Positions 18,912-28,371 of a stretch of 64,000 bases of DNA are shown here, piece by piece. Under the pieces are notes generated by a model. That model saw nothing but the letters and a program-made list of their open reading frames with translations. It was not told the origin of the DNA and ran no database searches. Origin of the DNA: Marinomonas sp. UCMA 3892 (GTDB taxonomy: Bacteria > Pseudomonadota > Gammaproteobacteria > Pseudomonadales > Marinomonadaceae); contig NZ_PTXN01000001.1 in NCBI RefSeq assembly GCF_012726345.1, positions 210,265 to 274,264 of the forward strand. The letters run 5' to 3'. Position 1 is the first letter of the stretch. Every line of letters begins with the position of its first letter. A program made the translations under genes and the position numbers.

Positions 18912-18954
18912 GTTCTAGTGTGTTCCATTTTAAGCAGATGAATTACTTTTAGAT

Positions 18955-20511
18955 ATGACGAATAAAACAATGCCATACGCAATTGAATTGCGAGACATCA
19001 GTAAACGTTTTGGTGCGGTTCAGGCCAATAAAGACATTTGCTTACAAGTTCCAGCTGGCACGATTCACGGTATTATCGGTGAAAACGGCGCGGGAAAGTC
19101 TACTTTGATGAGTATCATTTATGGCTTTTATGAAGCCGATACGGGTCACATTGAAGTGGATGGTAAGCGCGTTGATATTCGTAGCTCTCAAGATGCTATT
19201 AATGCTGGCATAGGTATGGTGCATCAGCATTTTATGCTGGTAGAAAATTTTAGTGTTCTTGAGAACGTGATTCTAGGTGCAGAAGGTGGCGCGGTACTGA
19301 AGAATGGTATCGGTCAAGCGCGCGTAGAATTGCAGCGACTAGCTCATGAATACAGTTTGGATATTGATGTAGATGCAATCGTAGAGGAACTTCCGGTTGG
19401 TTTACAGCAACGAGTTGAGATCTTAAAAGCGCTATATCGTGGCGCGCGCATCCTTATATTGGATGAGCCCACAGGCGTATTGACACCACAAGAAGCAGAT
19501 CACCTGTTTCGCATTCTAAAAGCCCTAAAAGATCAGGGCGTTACCGTATTGTTAATCACCCACAAATTACGTGAAATAATGGCTTCCACCGACAATGTGT
19601 CGGTGATGCGCCAAGGCGAAATGGTTGCTCATCGAGAAACCGCTCACACCAGTAAGGAAGATCTTGCCGAATTGATGGTGGGCAAAAAAGTCCGTTTAAC
19701 AGTCGATAAAGATGAAGCTCAACCCAGTGAAGTGCTGTTGTCTGCGCAAAACTTGTCGCAGTTTGACAGCCAAGGCGTTAAACGCTTAAAGAATGTAAGT
19801 CTAGAGCTGCGTGCTGGTGAAATTCTGGGTATTGCTGGCGTATCTGGCAATGGGCAGAGTGAATTATTGAATGTCCTATCTGGTATCACACCTATGGACG
19901 AGGGCGAGATTCACTTTGCTGGTCAAGTTATCACTGCGAAAGCGCCAAAAAATGCTGCACAAATGCGTGATTTGAAGATGGCTCATGTGCCAGAAGATCG
20001 CCACAAAATGGGGTTGGTCACTGGTTTTGAAGCGTATGAAGCTGCTGTGTTGGGCTATCATAATTCGCCTGTTTATAATGGCAAAATTCTAATGAATCGC
20101 AAGGTAATGCTCGATGAATGCAATGAGCGCATGGCGGCTTGGGATGTGCGTCCACCGAATCCTCATTTGAAAACGGCGAATTTTTCCGGTGGTAACCAGC
20201 AAAAAATAGTTATTGCCCGTGAAGTTGAGCAAAACCCTGAAGTATTATTGATTGGCCAGCCAACTCGTGGCGTTGATATTGGTGCAATTGAAAATATTCA
20301 CGAACAAATCGTTAAATTAAGAGACTCAGGTAAAGCCATTTTACTTGTGTCCGTTGAGTTGGATGAAATTATGGCACTGAGTGATCGCATCATTGTGATG
20401 TTTGACGGTGCGGTTGTCGGTGAGCTTGATGCAAAAGATGCCGATGAACGAACCCTTGGCCTGATGATGGCTAATGCTTTCAATGAAGAGCAAGAAGGGG
20501 TGTCCGCATGA
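18955..20511 (+). CDS. Nucleoside-type ABC transporter ATP-binding protein (two ATPase domains)
   Basis: A 518-residue cytosolic ATPase with two tandem ABC domains, as in sugar and nucleoside importers. The first has Walker A G-E-N-G-A-G-K-S-T (about 43-51) and Walker B I-L-I-L-D-E-P-T. The second has the degenerate Walker A G-V-S-G-N-G-Q-S-E, the signature F-S-G-G-N-Q-Q-K and L-L-I-G-Q-P-T-R-G-V-D-I-G, which is usual for this family. Its stop overlaps the first permease start by four bases. ATG 18955 lacks a good ribosome-binding site; ATG 18970 is an alternative. Confidence 0.93.
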   Translation: MTNKTMPYAIELRDISKRFGAVQANKDICLQVPAGTIHGIIGENGAGKSTLMSIIYGFYEADTGHIEVDGKRVDIRSSQDAINAGIGMVHQHFMLVENFSVLENVILGAEGGAVLKNGIGQARVELQRLAHEYSLDIDVDAIVEELPVGLQQRVEILKALYRGARILILDEPTGVLTPQEADHLFRILKALKDQGVTVLLITHKLREIMASTDNVSVMRQGEMVAHRETAHTSKEDLAELMVGKKVRLTVDKDEAQPSEVLLSAQNLSQFDSQGVKRLKNVSLELRAGEILGIAGVSGNGQSELLNVLSGITPMDEGEIHFAGQVITAKAPKNAAQMRDLKMAHVPEDRHKMGLVTGFEAYEAAVLGYHNSPVYNGKILMNRKVMLDECNERMAAWDVRPPNPHLKTANFSGGNQQKIVIAREVEQNPEVLLIGQPTRGVDIGAIENIHEQIVKLRDSGKAILLVSVELDEIMALSDRIIVMFDGAVVGELDAKDADERTLGLMMANAFNEEQEGVSA

Positions 20512-21605
20512 GTCAGGCGAAAGTCCCTACTTGGGTAAATATTGCCCTTATTCCTGTGCTAAATATTATGTTGGCTTTCTTGGTTTCTGGATTGGTGATT
20601 CTTGCCATTGGTGAAAACCCAATTGAAGCTGCTGGATATCTTATTTATGGCGCTTTTGGTTACGACGAAGGTATTGGTTACACGCTTTACTACGCAACAA
20701 ACCTTATTTTTACAGGCTTAGCTGTGTCTGTAGCCTTTAAAGGTGGTTTGTTCAATATCGGTGGTGAAGGGCAAGCTTATATTGGTGGTCTAGGTGTTGG
20801 TTTGATCTGTTTGTCACTGGATCACACCATGCCATTATATGTGATTGCGCCTTTGGCTGTAATTGGTGCGGCAGTTTTTGGGGCTGCATGGGCCTACATT
20901 CCAGCTTATTTACAAGCTCGTCGCGGTAGCCACATTGTTATCACCACTATCATGTTTAACTTTATTGCTTCTTCTTTGATGGTTTACTTGATCGTAAACT
21001 GGTTAAAAGAAGATGGCCGTATGGCGCCAAATAGCCGAACTTTTGAAGAAAGTGCTTGGTTGCCTTATTTACATGAACTGCTTTCTCCATTGGGGATCGA
21101 AATTGGTGACTCACCGCTGAACCTTGCTTTCATTTGGGCTTTGTTGTGTTGCGTGTTTGTGTGGGGATTGATTTGGCACACCCGTTGGGGTTATCAGCTG
21201 CGTACGCTAGGAACTAACCCTACGGCCGCACGTTACGCTGGTATTGATACTGCAAAAGTGACTATTTGGGCTATGTTGATTTCTGGTGGCTTGGCAGGTT
21301 TTGTTGGGCTTAACGAAATTATGGGTGTTAACCATAACTTATTGCTTAACTTTACGGCAGGTTACGGTTTTGCTGGTATTGCTGTAGCCTTGATGGGACG
21401 TAATCATCCGATTGGTATTATTCTTGCGGCTATTCTATTTGGTGCCTTGTACCAAGGAGGCGCTGAGTTAGCATTTGAAATCCCAACCATTACGCCTGAG
21501 ATTGTCGTTGTTATTCAAGGTTTAGTGATTCTATTCTCTGGTGCGCTTGAGCATATGTTCAAGGATCGTATCGAAGGCTTTTTTATTCGCAGAGCGGTCG
21601 CGTAG
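20508..21605 (+). CDS. Nucleoside-type ABC transporter permease 1
   Basis: A 365-residue inner-membrane permease of the BPD_transp_2 family with about nine to ten hydrophobic segments. The family signatures F-K-G-G-L-F-N-I-G-G-E-G-Q and the EAA-like L-R-T-L-G-T-N-P-T-A-A-R-Y-A-G-I are present. It would pair with permease 2 to form the transmembrane channel for the BMP binding protein. It overlaps the ATPase gene by 4 bases and is followed by permease 2 after 9 bases. Confidence 0.93.
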   Translation: MSQAKVPTWVNIALIPVLNIMLAFLVSGLVILAIGENPIEAAGYLIYGAFGYDEGIGYTLYYATNLIFTGLAVSVAFKGGLFNIGGEGQAYIGGLGVGLICLSLDHTMPLYVIAPLAVIGAAVFGAAWAYIPAYLQARRGSHIVITTIMFNFIASSLMVYLIVNWLKEDGRMAPNSRTFEESAWLPYLHELLSPLGIEIGDSPLNLAFIWALLCCVFVWGLIWHTRWGYQLRTLGTNPTAARYAGIDTAKVTIWAMLISGGLAGFVGLNEIMGVNHNLLLNFTAGYGFAGIAVALMGRNHPIGIILAAILFGALYQGGAELAFEIPTITPEIVVVIQGLVILFSGALEHMFKDRIEGFFIRRAVA

Positions 21606-21614
21606 GGGAAAACT

Positions 21615-22583
21615 ATGTTTGAAACATTAATACTCATGTTAGACGCGACAATGCGCGTATCCACCCCGCTTATCTTTGCTGCGTTAGCTGGCTTGTATTC
21701 TGAACGTGCGGGTATTGTTGATATCGGTCTAGAAGGTAAGATTTTAGGTAGTGCCTTTGCTGCAGCAGCCGCAGCCGCTGTTTTTGGTTCGGCTTGGATA
21801 GGTTTGTGCTTTGGCATATTGGCCTCTGTTAGCTTAGCTATGATCCACGGCTTCGCTTGTATTACTCACCGCGGCGATCACATCGTTTCTGGTGTGGCGA
21901 TTAATACTATTGTGGCGGGCTTGACGGTTACTTTGTCTATGCACTGGTTTGGTATGGGCGGACAAACACCGGCACTGGTTGGTGATGCGCGCTTCTTAGA
22001 CATTACTTTCCCATTTGCTGATGCAATGGAGAGTGTGCCTGTGATCGGACAAATCTATTCGAATTTGCTTAGCGGTCATAACATTTTGGTTTATTTGGCC
22101 TTTGTTATGGTGCCAGTGACCTATTGGATAATTTACAAAACTCGCTTTGGCTTGCGCCTTCGTGCGGTGGGGGAGAACCCTCATGCGGTTGATACGGCTG
22201 GCATTTCAGTGTCTTTCATTCGCTACCGCGCTTTGATTATTTGTGGCATTTTATGTGGCCTTGCTGGCGCGTATTTGTCTACAGCCCATAACGCGGGTTT
22301 CTTGAAAGACATGAGCGCGGGTAAAGGCTACATGGCATTGGCTGCGCTTATCTTTGGTAAATGGCGTCCAGTTCCAGTATTACTTGCTTGTTTGTTGTTT
22401 GGTTTCTTAGACGCTGTTGCGGTTCGTATGCAGGGTGTGGTGATTCCAGGTATTGGTGAAGTACCAGTGCAAGCAATCGAAGTATTGCCTTATGTGTTGA
22501 CTGTCTTGTTATTGGCAGGTTTCATCGGCAAAGCTGTTGGGCCAAAAGCTATCGGTCGCCCTTACGTGAAAGAACGAGCCTAA
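21615..22583 (+). CDS. Nucleoside-type ABC transporter permease 2
   Basis: A 322-residue inner-membrane permease of the same family as its neighbour, with the N-terminal P-L-I-F-A-A-L-A-G-L-Y-S-E-R-A-G-I-V-D-I-G-L-E-G signature and the coupling segment L-R-A-V-G-E-N-P-H-A-V-D-T-A-G-I. About eight to nine hydrophobic stretches follow, including an Ala-rich one near 50-60. Cytidine deaminase starts one base after its stop, tying uptake to nucleoside salvage. Confidence 0.93.
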   Translation: MFETLILMLDATMRVSTPLIFAALAGLYSERAGIVDIGLEGKILGSAFAAAAAAAVFGSAWIGLCFGILASVSLAMIHGFACITHRGDHIVSGVAINTIVAGLTVTLSMHWFGMGGQTPALVGDARFLDITFPFADAMESVPVIGQIYSNLLSGHNILVYLAFVMVPVTYWIIYKTRFGLRLRAVGENPHAVDTAGISVSFIRYRALIICGILCGLAGAYLSTAHNAGFLKDMSAGKGYMALAALIFGKWRPVPVLLACLLFGFLDAVAVRMQGVVIPGIGEVPVQAIEVLPYVLTVLLLAGFIGKAVGPKAIGRPYVKERA

Positions 22584-22584
22584 C

Positions 22585-23004
22585 ATGCCAAATAAGGAGC
22601 AAAGCGCTGAATTATTTGCATTGGCTAAAGAAGCGATGAATAAAGCCTATGTGCCTTATTCTCGCTTTCATGTGGGCGCGGCGATTTTAACGGCTGGTGG
22701 CAGGATTTATTCTGGTTGCAACGTGGAAAACGCTGCGTTTCCAGAAGGAACCTGTGCGGAAGCGGGCGCGATTGCGTCTATGGTGCTGGGTGGCGATACG
22801 CTGATCAAAGATATCTTTGTGATTGGTAAAGGTGAGGAATTGGTAACTCCTTGTGGTGGCTGCCGTCAGAAGATTCGAGAGTTTTCTTCTGTGGATACCA
22901 TGATTCATATTTGTGGCGCAGAAGGTGTGAGAAAATCCCTCACTATGAACGAGCTGTTACCCTTCTCCTTTGGTCCAGAAAATCTTGACCAGCAAGCCAG
23001 TTAG
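22585..23004 (+). CDS. cdd: Cytidine deaminase
   Basis: Hydrolytic deamination of cytidine and deoxycytidine to uridine compounds in the cytosol. The 139-residue length is that of the homotetrameric form with one zinc per subunit. Zinc and catalytic residues are visible in T-C-A-E-A-G (Cys and catalytic Glu) and P-C-G-G-C-R-Q (two Cys). The substrate strand N-V-E-N-A-A-F-P-E-G precedes them. As the last gene of the nucleoside ABC operon it processes the imported substrate, which supports cytidine as one of the ligands. Confidence 0.96.
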   Translation: MPNKEQSAELFALAKEAMNKAYVPYSRFHVGAAILTAGGRIYSGCNVENAAFPEGTCAEAGAIASMVLGGDTLIKDIFVIGKGEELVTPCGGCRQKIREFSSVDTMIHICGAEGVRKSLTMNELLPFSFGPENLDQQAS

Positions 23005-23029
23005 ATGTCAGAGCTAAATCATGATTAAC

Positions 23030-23053
23030 AAACCACCTTCGGGTGGTTTTTTC
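23030..23053 (+). terminator. Terminator of the nucleoside operon
   Basis: AAACCACC-TTCG-GGTGGTTTTTT: a perfect stem with a stable TTCG loop and a T-run, 26 bases after cdd. It may also stop transcription of the converging AbrB-type gene. Confidence 0.92.
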
Positions 23054-23055
23054 GT

Positions 23056-24135
23056 TTAGGCGGTCTTATTTGTTGAAAGCCAGCGAGCAAGCATTGGTCC
23101 TGCAATTAGTACCAATAGAAAGCGAGCAACCTGCATGGCCATAACAAACGAAACATCGGCATTAGTCGATGCGGCAATAATAGCAACAGAATCAGCCCCG
23201 CCTGGGCTGGTGGCAAGGAAAGCCGTGAGCGGGTCGATATCGGCAAAAGTAATCAAAAGCATGGCCAAGCAAGCATTAATCGCAATCAACGCCAGAATTG
23301 CACCTAATACATGAGGAAAGACATGCCAAGCGTGCTGCAACACTTGTCGAGTGAAGCGAAAGCCAATCCCCCAACCCAGCATTGCAAAGCTAATCGCCAA
23401 GCACCAATGGGGCAGAACAATCGGTAAAATACCGGAGAACTTGATCACCAACCCTACTGCAAGAGAAAGCAGCAAAGGCCCACTTGGTAAGCGCAGTTTT
23501 ACACCCGCAATGCTCGCTACCAAAATGACTGATAGCGTAATGCCAAAACCAGACCATGACGACACGCCAAGCCAGTCAATCGGTTCAGCTGCAACACCAT
23601 CGACGTGAAATATCGCCGCAACAATCGTTGCTGCGATAGCGCAGCAAGCCACACGTAAATACTGCATAAAAGCGACCAGTCGCATGTCCGCTCCGTAAGA
23701 CTCAGACATAATAGTCATTGCGGATGCCGCGCCGGGAGAAGAACCCCAAATGGCAGTGGTGCCGGGCAATAATCCGCTACGACTAAGCAGCCAGCCCAAA
23801 AAGCTGGATGCGACAATCGTCGAGACAGTGCCAATTAGAAACAATGGCCATTCCATGGATATTTTCGCAAAGACTGTCAGTGGAAGGCTGTTAGCTATCA
23901 TCATACCCAAAACACCTTGAGCCATTAAAAACATTGGCTTTGGTAGTTTCATGCCTGCACCGCAGGTGGCTAAAATAATCGCTGTAATCATCGGGCCAAG
24001 TAGCAGAGCAGCGGGCAAATTAGCGTATTCAAAACAAACCACTAAAACAAAAGATACCGCTAATAATACGGTTAATCGCCAGGTTGTTGGCCAACGAGAA
24101 GGCGTTTTACAAAGTGATAAAAAGCGAGAAGTCAT
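23056..24135 (-). CDS. AbrB family (PF05145) inner-membrane protein
   Basis: A 359-residue polytopic membrane protein of the AbrB/ammonia-monooxygenase-like family, with about ten hydrophobic segments arranged as two repeats. The repeated P-G-A/P-G-G motifs, S-S-P-G-A-A-S-A-M in the first half and A-T-S-P-G-G-A-D-S-V-A in the second, are characteristic. E. coli AbrB was described as a regulator of aidB expression, but the sequence looks like a transporter. It is transcribed alone and convergent with cdd. I cannot name its substrate. Confidence 0.85.
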   Translation of the reverse strand: MTSRFLSLCKTPSRWPTTWRLTVLLAVSFVLVVCFEYANLPAALLLGPMITAIILATCGAGMKLPKPMFLMAQGVLGMMIANSLPLTVFAKISMEWPLFLIGTVSTIVASSFLGWLLSRSGLLPGTTAIWGSSPGAASAMTIMSESYGADMRLVAFMQYLRVACCAIAATIVAAIFHVDGVAAEPIDWLGVSSWSGFGITLSVILVASIAGVKLRLPSGPLLLSLAVGLVIKFSGILPIVLPHWCLAISFAMLGWGIGFRFTRQVLQHAWHVFPHVLGAILALIAINACLAMLLITFADIDPLTAFLATSPGGADSVAIIAASTNADVSFVMAMQVARFLLVLIAGPMLARWLSTNKTA

Positions 24136-24428
24136 GTCTATCTGTCGAAAAAATCAGTGAGTATTAATGGCGCGAAGCATACCTTAAATGAGCAGATATT
24201 ATTGGCGTCTCTGGTGATGTTAGCCATACTTGCAACTTATGTTGGTGCATTGCCACGTTGAGAGTTGCTGTAAGCATTCAGACAAAGAATAGAAATATAC
24301 ACCAAAAACCTGACAAGAAGCTGACTGATGTTTCGCAAGGTTGAGTTTGCTAGATGGACGTATCTGTTACTATGGGTTAATAGCATAGCATCTAAAAATC
24401 AAAGCGACTTAAAGGAAAAGAAAAAACA

Positions 24429-24812
24429 ATGCGAAAAATTAGCACCTTATGTTGGGTAATCTTGTCTCTTGTTTTAACCGCATGCGCAAGTGGCCCAATC
24501 AGTCGCTCCGATTCAGTAGGGTTTGAAGAAAGCGGCGGAGCCAGTTATTACGCCATGAAGTATCAAGGGCGCAAAACGGCTAGCGGAGAATTGTTTGATC
24601 AAAAAGCCATGACTGCCGCTCATAAACGATTGCCTTTTGGCTCTAAAGTAAAAGTCACCAATGTCGCCAATGGCAAAAGTGTCGTAGTGCGAGTTAATGA
24701 CCGTGGACCATTCGTTCGTGGCCGCATTATTGACCTGAGTAAATCGGCTTTTCAGCGCATCGGTAATACTCGAGATGGTGTTATTGAGGTAGAAATAGAA
24801 GTACTTCGCTAG
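24429..24812 (+). CDS. RlpA-like septal ring lytic transglycosylase domain lipoprotein
   Basis: A 127-residue lipoprotein: signal M-R-K-I-S-T-L-C-W-V then lipobox L-T-A-C at 18-21. The mature part is a single double-psi beta-barrel domain (about 35-125) with G-G-A-S-Y-Y-A, R-K-T-A-S-G-E-L-F-D and V-R-V-N-D-R-G-P-F, the RlpA core that cleaves denuded glycan strands. It lacks the C-terminal SPOR domain of full-length RlpA, so septal targeting through glycan binding is not expected. AAGGAAAAG precedes the ATG. It converges on the Pat-like gene with 4 bases of overlap. Confidence 0.88.
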   Translation: MRKISTLCWVILSLVLTACASGPISRSDSVGFEESGGASYYAMKYQGRKTASGELFDQKAMTAAHKRLPFGSKVKVTNVANGKSVVVRVNDRGPFVRGRIIDLSKSAFQRIGNTRDGVIEVEIEVLR

Positions 24813-27241
24813 GAAGCTTCGTTTCGGCACTTCTCAAGCAAACTCGGTGTCAGCTTAATGCTGGCAATCATTTGACCAAAATCATCTGGATCTCGCTGGA
24901 TGGTGAATCCTAGATGACGACAGAAGTCGATCATGCGTTTGTTTTCGGCTAAGACAATTCCCTTCATTATGCGAATGCCTTTGTCTGCGGCGACTTGTAT
25001 TAGTCGTCGCATGAGGTATGAAGCTAAGCCCAAACCTTGGAATTCATCGCCAAGTACCACGGCAAACTCACAACTTTGATCGTCGAAGTTATCTATGTAT
25101 CGCGCGGTGCCGATCAATAAATCTTGGTCGTCTCGCTGAATCACCGCGAGTAAGGCCATTTCTCGGTCATAGTCGATGTGAGACATGCTGGCAAGCATAC
25201 GCGGCGTCAGTTCTTCGATATTGGAGATAAAACGAAAGTAGCGAGTCTCGTGAGACATGCTGCGAACAAAATCGGCTAAAATGCCAGAATCTCTCGGTAA
25301 AACTGGTCTAACGGTGGCGATCTCGTCATTTTTCAATACTCGCTCCGACACCCATTGTCTTGGGTATGGGTGAATGGCGAGATGTTCATAACGACGCCAA
25401 TTTTTGCAAAGACGAAGATTGGCCGAGACGTCAGCGTAAACACTCCCACTGTCATGGAGCCTCACATCGGCCATTTCTAGGCTTTCAATTTCAGGTAATT
25501 CACACACCATAGAGGATAAGTTGCGCAGTAAACTTTCTAGCTCAAATGACTCTTCACCAGGAAAGGCGCGTTGAATTAAATCTTTCGCCAAAATAGTATT
25601 AAGTGGCGGCAAGGCAACGGCTTCAGCTTGTTTGTGTTGCTGGGCACCTTCTAATGACAAACCAATGGCAGGGCCAAATACTTTATCCTGAAATACTCGT
25701 AAATGGATTGGCGCGGATAGCTGATTTGAGGCCTGACGGCGAGTAATTAAGCGAATATGAAACAGCTCAAAAATATCTCGTAATGAATCCGTATAAGGTG
25801 TTTTTTCAATCTGTTTGAGTTCTTGTTTACGTTCTTGTTTAAAAAGACGATTGAGCGTTTTTGTAGCTTCAGATACATCAATTTTAAAACGAAATGCGTG
25901 ACTGTCAGGCGATTGTTTGGCGAGTAATTGGTTACGCTGGAATTGCACCAAGAACTGAAAGCCTTCAATCGCTGTTTCTGGGGTACGGAAGGTAGGAATA
26001 CCGGCTTCGTTAATACGCGTACGCATTTTGGTCATGTTGCCGCCGCCCAGCAAGCACACCATGACGAGCTTTTTCTGCGTGCGATGCAACTTAATGATGA
26101 GATCATATAATGAGTCTATGTCGATGAGTGCCGTTGGGCTTAGTGTTAGTAACACAGCACCACAATCTTCACTGTGCAAGGCATCGGCGGCGAGATCGAT
26201 GAATAGATCTGTGGCGCAACTTGCCCAAACCGTTGTCACCGGGCCAATTCCACCACGACCCGCCATGGTGGATTCCAATCTATTGTGCAGCTCGCCTTGT
26301 GGCGTGAGTAGATCAATGCCTAATTCCATTGCGCGCTGCGCTGCGAGTTCCCCCGGCCCCGCGCCGTTTCCAATAATTAACAACGAGCCATCTTTGACCC
26401 GACGGGCGTTTGTCATTACCGAGGCGGCCGCAATTAAATCATTCAAGCGTCGTCCACGTACTGCACCGGTTCGGCTGAGTGCTGCGTCGAGGACTCGCTC
26501 ATCGGCACCGACGGAATGCTCAGTCACGACAGCAACCGGTTTGCTTCGCCCCGTGGCGCGTAAGCTGCTGAGGAAACGTGTCGGGCGACCAATTTTTTGC
26601 AAATACATCAAAATAGCCTGACTATCAAAATCAGTGGATAAATAATCCAACACTTGCGACGGCATTACATCGACAGGCGACCCCATAGAAACTACTTGGG
26701 AAAATCCGATGCCTTGCCATGTTGCCCAGTCAACAAGGGCACTGGCGACCGTACCAGATTGCGACATTAAGGCTAAACGTCCCGATAATGGTTGAGTTAA
26801 ACCAAGCCAAGCAAACACGCCTTGTTTCGGCCGACAAATACCAAAACTGTTCGGGCCAAGTAGTCGAACATTGTGTTTGCGCAGCGCTTCAACCAAGGAT
26901 TCTTGACTGTCACCTGTCCAAGACAACATGAGTAAAGAACCAATGTTTGCAGCGCCACAGGCGGCAATAATGTCTTCCATGGAAGGTTGACATTCTTTTG
27001 CAGAATAAGAGCCAACTAACACGGCAAGATCAGGGCTTGTGGTTAATTCGCCGAGCGTTGAAAAAAGCGGGAAAGAGAACTCTGTCGCAGGCTGAACACC
27101 AACAAGACTAACCGGACAGGACTTTTTTGTATGAGATAAGGACGTTAACAGTGCCAGCATGAGAGGGTCGTGCGCATCATCGCCAGTGAGCACCACCATC
27201 GACTTTGGGGCGAGTAGAGATTGTAATGCGTGTTGGCTCAC
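24809..27241 (-). CDS. Pat-like protein acyltransferase (CoA-ligase-like domain plus GNAT)
   Basis: An 810-residue fusion resembling Salmonella Pat and its relatives, which acetylate lysines of metabolic enzymes such as acetyl-CoA synthetase. Residues 1-460 are the CoA-binding and ligase-CoA parts of an NDP-forming acyl-CoA synthetase (L-G-P-N-S-F-G at about 128-134; S-Q-S-G-T-V-A-S-A at about 160-168). The phospho-histidine of active ligases, in S-H-T-G-A-L, is Arg257 here (S-R-T-G-A-V). The ATP-grasp part (about 480-630) is short and eroded. The GNAT domain (about 640-800) has the acetyl-CoA loop Q-G-L-G-L-A. It is divergent from a histone-deacetylase-like gene. Confidence 0.88.
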   Translation of the reverse strand: MSQHALQSLLAPKSMVVLTGDDAHDPLMLALLTSLSHTKKSCPVSLVGVQPATEFSFPLFSTLGELTTSPDLAVLVGSYSAKECQPSMEDIIAACGAANIGSLLMLSWTGDSQESLVEALRKHNVRLLGPNSFGICRPKQGVFAWLGLTQPLSGRLALMSQSGTVASALVDWATWQGIGFSQVVSMGSPVDVMPSQVLDYLSTDFDSQAILMYLQKIGRPTRFLSSLRATGRSKPVAVVTEHSVGADERVLDAALSRTGAVRGRRLNDLIAAASVMTNARRVKDGSLLIIGNGAGPGELAAQRAMELGIDLLTPQGELHNRLESTMAGRGGIGPVTTVWASCATDLFIDLAADALHSEDCGAVLLTLSPTALIDIDSLYDLIIKLHRTQKKLVMVCLLGGGNMTKMRTRINEAGIPTFRTPETAIEGFQFLVQFQRNQLLAKQSPDSHAFRFKIDVSEATKTLNRLFKQERKQELKQIEKTPYTDSLRDIFELFHIRLITRRQASNQLSAPIHLRVFQDKVFGPAIGLSLEGAQQHKQAEAVALPPLNTILAKDLIQRAFPGEESFELESLLRNLSSMVCELPEIESLEMADVRLHDSGSVYADVSANLRLCKNWRRYEHLAIHPYPRQWVSERVLKNDEIATVRPVLPRDSGILADFVRSMSHETRYFRFISNIEELTPRMLASMSHIDYDREMALLAVIQRDDQDLLIGTARYIDNFDDQSCEFAVVLGDEFQGLGLASYLMRRLIQVAADKGIRIMKGIVLAENKRMIDFCRHLGFTIQRDPDDFGQMIASIKLTPSLLEKCRNEAS

Positions 27242-27431
27242 TTAATTTTCTCCAAAATTTAATTTTGAGGCAGTAGCAACGACTTGAGACTGTATCATAG
27301 TCTTGTTAATACGAATTGTAGACCATGGTAGGGTAGACTGTCCTCGTCGTGTATGGCTTGATATCAAACAGTTAAACGTCAGAATAGACAAAAAATAAAA
27401 ATCGTCAAAAATAAAAAACACTGGAATAAAG

Positions 27432-28355
27432 ATGACAACGGCTTACATCACACACACTTATTGCGACAAGCATGATATGGGAGAAGATCATCCTGAGTCT
27501 CCATTGCGCCTTGGTGCGATTCAAAATCGTTTGATCATGGGGCAGTTGATGGATTTTCTACGTCGTTTAGAGTCCGATCCAGCAACTCGAGAGCAATTGC
27601 TGCTGGCTCATGATGAAGCCTATGTGGACTCTATTTTTGCGCGAGCGCCGGAAGAAGGTCATGTGGAACTAGAACCAGAAACCTTGATGATGCCACACAC
27701 GCTAGATGCTGCGCTCTATGCAGCAGGTTCGGTGATTAAAGCAGTAGACTTAGTAATGACTGGCGAAATGGACAACGCCTTTTGCGCGATTCGCCCACCG
27801 GGTCATCATGCAGAGTACGACAAAGCTATGGGCTTTTGTTTGTTCAATAACATTGCTGTTGGAACACGTTATGCCATTGAAAAATACGGTTTAGAGCGTG
27901 TGGCGATCGTAGATTTTGATGTTCATCACGGTAACGGCACCGAAGACATTTTTAAAGCTGATCCGAAAGTGCTTTATGCTTCCAGCTACCAACATCCGTT
28001 TTATCCCTACAGTGATCCTGGTGCTTCCCACGATAATATATTACACATGCCTCTGGAAGCAGGCTCTGGTAGCGAAGCTTTTCAAACCATCATGACTGAG
28101 CAGCTGTTGCCAGCGCTGGACACATTCAAGCCGCAGTTGATTATGATTTCAGCAGGCTTTGATGCTCACAAAGAAGACCCAATGGGGCAGCTAAGATTAA
28201 GCGAGTCTGATTTTACTTGGATTACCGATCTTTTAATGGACGTGGCTGATCGTTATTGTGGTGGAAACGTAGTATCGGTGTTAGAAGGTGGTTATAACGT
28301 AGATGCGTTGGGGCGCGCTGCATTTTGTCATATCAAAAGCTTAATGAGGCTTTGA
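27432..28355 (+). CDS. Class II histone deacetylase family protein
   Basis: A 307-residue zinc-dependent deacetylase of the HDAC/acetylpolyamine amidohydrolase/AcuC superfamily. The active site is complete: R-P-P-G-H-H-A-E with the catalytic His pair, G-F-C-L-F-N-N, the metal ligands in D-F-D-V-H-H-G-N-G-T and the third ligand in S-A-G-F-D-A-H. Substrate could be acetyl-lysine proteins or acetylated small molecules. It is divergent from the Pat-like acetyltransferase across 190 bases, making a writer/eraser pair plausible. The ribosome-binding site is weak (CTGGAATAAAG). Confidence 0.92.
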   Translation: MTTAYITHTYCDKHDMGEDHPESPLRLGAIQNRLIMGQLMDFLRRLESDPATREQLLLAHDEAYVDSIFARAPEEGHVELEPETLMMPHTLDAALYAAGSVIKAVDLVMTGEMDNAFCAIRPPGHHAEYDKAMGFCLFNNIAVGTRYAIEKYGLERVAIVDFDVHHGNGTEDIFKADPKVLYASSYQHPFYPYSDPGASHDNILHMPLEAGSGSEAFQTIMTEQLLPALDTFKPQLIMISAGFDAHKEDPMGQLRLSESDFTWITDLLMDVADRYCGGNVVSVLEGGYNVDALGRAAFCHIKSLMRL

Positions 28356-28371
28356 GGTTTTTGGTTTGATC

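Noticed and set aside
26028..26621. 197-codon frame antisense to the Pat-like gene
   Set aside because: It mirrors the coding strand of a well-supported gene and its translation is rich in Ser, Ala and Arg, as expected for an antisense shadow.
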